Shown here in pieces: positions 17,601 through 64,000 of a stretch of 64,000 nt of DNA. Each line of letters opens with the position of its first letter. Position 1 is the stretch's first letter. The notes under the pieces were generated by a model, which was given only the letters and a program-made list of their open reading frames with translations, did no database searches and was not told the origin of the DNA. Source of the DNA: Haematococcus lacustris (Eukaryota > Chlorophyta > Chlorophyceae > Chlamydomonadales > Haematococcaceae); NCBI GenBank assembly GCA_030144725.1, contig JASKMD010000003.1:2376991-2440990 (forward strand), read 5' to 3'. A program made the translations under genes and the position numbers.

Positions 17601-19528
17601 CGGTTATGAGCGTGCTGAGGGCAGCTGGAGCCATCAAGCAGAAGTTCCCGGATGGTCTGGAGGACGTGCTGATGCTGCGCAGGTGCCCAGTCCCCTCCCT
17701 CACCCTCCCTCACTTTCACTGCTGCCGTGCTACCAATTGCCCAGACTGCATTCTACTGCCACAGAGCTGCTGCTCTGCTCCTGCTGGCAGCTACTGGGCG
17801 CCTGCCTGCTGACTAGCAAGAGGCCATCCAGGGTATCATACCAGGCAAAGAGGGCGCACCCTAACATGCACAGAGGGCACACCGAGTACACCTGGTCACA
17901 CTAACTACTAGCTCCGGTAAAGTGCTCATCAGCGACCATGCTTGCTGTTGCCTCACATCACACACTGCTGTTTCTGGCTGTCGCTGCTGCAGCATCAAGG
18001 ACGTGAATGCACCAAAGTTCCTGGCGCCAGACGTGCCCCTGTTTGAGGGCATCCTGTCTGACCTGTTCCCTGGTGGGCCAGCCCCCTGAACCCTGACCCC
18101 AACCCCCCTGACCCATTCGACTCCCTGCCCACCTGCCCGCCCAGCCGCGCACCCCGCACCCACCCTCGCCCCCTACCCCGCCTGTTCCCTGGTGGGCCAC
18201 CTTACCTGCATACCAGCACTGAACCCTGCCTCCACCTGCCTGCTGTTAACACCTTGCGGCCGCTGGCTACCTGCCTGCCGGCCTGCCGGACTGACGCTGA
18301 CCCAGCACCCTGCAGCCAACACCCTTCACCCTGCCACTCAATGCACCTTGTGTAGGTGTGCAGCTGCCAGAGACCGACTACGCCGCCCTGGACGCCTGCC
18401 TGCGGTCCAACTGTGCCGCCACCAACCTGCAGCCATCACCCATCTTCCTGGAGAAGGCCCACCAGCTGTACGAAATGATCCTGGTCCGCCATGGCCTCAT
18501 GGTGGTGGGCTACTCCTACGGAGCCAAGACAGCCATCTGCAGGTGTGGTCGGCATGACCGCCATTCTGACATGATGTCATCTTAGGCATGTTTGTCCACT
18601 ATAGGCACAACCTGTGTGCCTAGCATATATCCAGGCAGAATTTTCATTGAAGGTGCAGGTAGCAGGTTGCCGTCATGCTCGACATCATCATTAGCTTGCA
18701 GCATGCATTGTCGTCATTATATACTCCGTCATTACCCACGAGTCAACCCTGCATCATCATCAGCATCAAAGCAGTGTCGACATGAGCATCAATGACATTG
18801 GAGAGGTTCTTTTGCAACAGCTTTACCTCCCACTCCCTTGCACTTGCCTCCTAGCTGCCTGCCTGCCCTGCCTGCTGGCTGACCCTGCCTGCTGCCCCTG
18901 TCCGTGATGTTGCTACAACCTGTCTCCTACTCCGCTCCCCTGCCTGCAACCGCCTGCCTGCTGCCCTTGGTTGCTGAAGGACGCTGGGCAGTGCGCTGGG
19001 CGACCTGTGCCAGCAGGGGCTGCTGGAGGAGCAGAAGGTGCAGATCCGAGTGATGAACCCCAAGGCCCTGTACATGGGGCAGCTGTACGGCCAGGTGGGG
19101 GGCAGGGGCAGGCAGCAGGGGGGTGGGCAGGGTGCTGTGCAATGAGCTTTGCTGGTAGATCACTGAGGTGGCAGGGCGAGGGTGGGTGCAAGCCTTTCCA
19201 GCCAGTGCCAGCCATATAAGTCAGGTCAGGAGCACCTTGCAAGATATCTGGGGGAGGCGCTCCATGCAAGTTCGGCTAATTGAAGATTCTAGGGGTTAAC
19301 GTGGTCACCGCCTGCGTTGCAGGCGACAACTTGCAGCTAGGGTGTTACGCTTGATGTCACCTACTTGTTGTATCTTGTCGAGCCAGTCTGGACGACTTGC
19401 TGGGGAGGGCCTAGTGACGAGTCTGCTTTGCCTTGGCTGCAGTTTGACCCTATCAGCCACGAATGGAAGGATGGCATCCTGGCCAAGATCTTCAGGGAGT
19501 GTGCCACTGACCCCTGCCCTGACAGGAA
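14669..19528 (+). CDS. Dynein heavy chain AAA1 to mid-AAA2 exons (copy A)
   Basis: Eleven exons: 14669-14795, 15196-15264, 15583-15704, 16077-16223, 16760-16881, 17140-17183, 17592-17682, 17993-18072, 18356-18542, 18980-19094, 19443-19528. AAA1 has Walker A GPAGTGKT split by an intron after GPAGTG, and Walker B in [15 protein letters not shown]2 has a degenerate P-loop, GYSYGAKT. Differences from copy B in these exons are synonymous (five counted). The last exon ends in phase 2 and its downstream partner is lost in the 19827-20326 gap. If copy A is physically real, it encodes a truncated heavy chain lacking AAA3 to the C terminus; if it is a haplotig, it is an intact allele cut by the assembly. 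Confidence 0.88.
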
Positions 19529-19826
19529 GTGAGTGCTGCCCGGCTGACTATGGCAGCACCTACCCTGCCCCTCTCCTCCACTCACCTCGACCAAGTTGGG
19601 TGCCACACTTCCTTTACCACTTCCACATACGTACCCTTACCTAATGCTCCTGGCCTTTCCAGGCATGAGAGGGCACCTGTAACAAGCTGTTTCTGTACTA
19701 GTTTTAAGGGCAGACCCAGCTGACCGCAGGTCACATGACCCTGTGCTGCTGCTGCTGCTGCTCTGTCTGCTGCTGCTGCCTCTGCTGCTGCTGCTCATGC
19801 TTGTTGCTAATGTCTGCTGCTGCTGC

Positions 19827-20326
19827 NNNNNNNNNNNNNNNNNNNNNNNNNNNNNNNNNNNNNNNNNNNNNNNNNNNNNNNNNNNNNNNNNNNNNNNNNN
19901 NNNNNNNNNNNNNNNNNNNNNNNNNNNNNNNNNNNNNNNNNNNNNNNNNNNNNNNNNNNNNNNNNNNNNNNNNNNNNNNNNNNNNNNNNNNNNNNNNNNN
20001 NNNNNNNNNNNNNNNNNNNNNNNNNNNNNNNNNNNNNNNNNNNNNNNNNNNNNNNNNNNNNNNNNNNNNNNNNNNNNNNNNNNNNNNNNNNNNNNNNNNN
20101 NNNNNNNNNNNNNNNNNNNNNNNNNNNNNNNNNNNNNNNNNNNNNNNNNNNNNNNNNNNNNNNNNNNNNNNNNNNNNNNNNNNNNNNNNNNNNNNNNNNN
20201 NNNNNNNNNNNNNNNNNNNNNNNNNNNNNNNNNNNNNNNNNNNNNNNNNNNNNNNNNNNNNNNNNNNNNNNNNNNNNNNNNNNNNNNNNNNNNNNNNNNN
20301 NNNNNNNNNNNNNNNNNNNNNNNNNN
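19827..20326. other. Assembly gap, exactly 500 N
   Basis: The gap begins in a CTG-rich polypyrimidine stretch matching the end of the intron before copy B exon 45158-45193. Sequence after the gap is not the dynein continuation but the upstream flank of an E2 gene. The join across this gap is therefore the least trustworthy link in the window. Confidence 0.98.
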
Positions 20327-20591
20327 AGGTTCCTGCCCAGCATCGTGCTGGCCAGCGGGTCCATTGCGCCATCGTCACCGTTCGGATGCCCTCAAGCATA
20401 TTATGTATGTCTGATGCCACCCTGGCGTCAAGCTGTACATTGGGGTGCAAAGGTGCAAGGGCGTCAGGTTGTGACGACGATTGCCTGTCACTCGACATGG
20501 CAACATGGAGGTGCTCGGTAGCACAGCTTCCTTAGCTTTCGCGCCTGAGGTTGCAGCCAGCACGCGTGACTAGCTCGCAGCTTAGCGGAGG
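20327..20591. other. Upstream flank of the E2 gene
   Basis: About 265 bp between the gap and the inferred E2 start codon. No coding similarity, no clear TATA box and no repeat array were recognised. It presumably contains the E2 promoter and 5' leader. Confidence 0.4.
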
Positions 20592-21639
<1,048 letters not shown>

Positions 21640-22496
21640 TGGTCAGGCAGCATCAGTCAGAATTGATGGGCAGCGCCAGCAATGCAGCAGCTGACAGCTC
21701 TGTTTTGGAGCTGTGGAGGCTGGAGGAAGCTTAGGGATAGTCATATGGGCAGCATCCAGTCATGTCTATGGTGATATCTGCAATGCCTCTTTCACATCTG
21801 TATGCACATATGCATGCAACCTCACAAACCGTGTCGTTTTAGCAATAGTTCAGTTTTTGTGATGGATGTTTGGGCTGTGCACATGTGTGCAGTGAGTTCT
21901 GATGCCATGCTGTGGTGCTGATTCAGAGGCCAGAGACGTCAAACCAACCAACTATTTCGCTATTCTTTGTGACAGGTGGCGGGGGAGCCACGCAGTAGGC
22001 AGTTGAAGTGTTCAAGCAACCTAGCATCTCTTGTGCACATGAGAGTGCCAGAGCTCTCTAACACAGTGAACGCATTCGTCATGGTATGCCATGCCTTTCA
22101 TGAAATGAAACACGTACTCAATTTAGATAATAGTGGGAATAGTGAGACATTGCAGTTTAACACAACGGGGAATTGTTCGTCAGTTGGGTGTCGTACGGTG
22201 AGACTGATAACCTGCAGCGACATGGTTTGCCGGGAAGTTTACTAGAAGGTTGTCATGCTCACACAGCTGTGCAAAAATGAGACAACCCTACACACGCTGG
22301 CCAGGAGCCCCGTTCACGTACGCAAGTGAAAGAAAGTAGGCTATTGACTTGCGAGTGGCAGATTACCATGCAGCATGCCATGTTTTGACATTTTGAACTG
22401 CTCTTGATTGGAAATAGCATCGCATCAAGGCTAGCTGCAGGCCAGAGGTGATAAATGACTTGTTAGAACAATAGTGGCGCACAGAAGGTGTCCGCG
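21640..22496. other. Interval between E2 and the putative dynein 5' exons
   Basis: About 860 bp that should hold the E2 3'UTR and the promoter and leader of the next gene. Base composition is visibly less GC-rich than the introns elsewhere. I see no TGTAA polyadenylation signal of the green-algal type near the E2 stop, no open frame with family resemblance and no repeat array. Confidence 0.4.

Positions 22497-64000
<41,504 letters not shown>

Overview
Eukaryotic nuclear DNA from a flagellated green alga, most likely Chlamydomonadales. The evidence is GC-rich short exons with GT-AG introns, introns packed with microsatellites, CCCTAA (human-type) telomere-like arrays, and an axonemal dynein heavy chain. 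Haematococcus or a relative is my inference, not something the sequence proves. Everything confidently recognised as a gene lies on the + strand.

Layout. (1) 1-19826: 38 exons of an inner-arm-type dynein heavy chain (tail, linker, AAA1, most of AAA2), called copy A. It runs into a gap of exactly 500 N (19827-20326) and holds another 500-N gap in a (CCTG)n tract (2318-2817). (2) 20592-21639: a complete 8-exon, 148-residue ubiquitin-conjugating enzyme E2 of the UBE2D/Ubc4-5 class. (3) 22497-23177: unrecognised exons that are probably the 5' end of the dynein gene. (4) 24848 to beyond 64000: the dynein heavy chain proper, 78 recognisable exons coding about 3,480 residues: tail, linker, AAA1-AAA4, stalk with microtubule-binding domain, AAA5 and the start of AAA6. 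The first part of its body (25687-45156, copy B) is nearly identical to copy A.

All 38 shared exons are open and the same length in both copies. I counted seven exonic differences, six of them synonymous. With two fixed-size gaps and copy A stopping at one of them, a retained second haplotype (haplotig) or mis-scaffolding is the simplest reading; a real tandem duplication is the alternative.

The introns hold the novelty. They contain an internally deleted Fanzor-like (eukaryotic TnpB relative) element on the - strand with relics of the same family in two nearby introns; a fragment of the neighbouring E2 gene abutting a dynein splice acceptor; tRNA-derived SINE-like pieces; a 60-bp-arm foldback; and many simple-repeat arrays. 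The proteins play unrelated roles: the E2 passes ubiquitin to substrates or E3 ligases, and the dynein is a motor of the flagellar axoneme.
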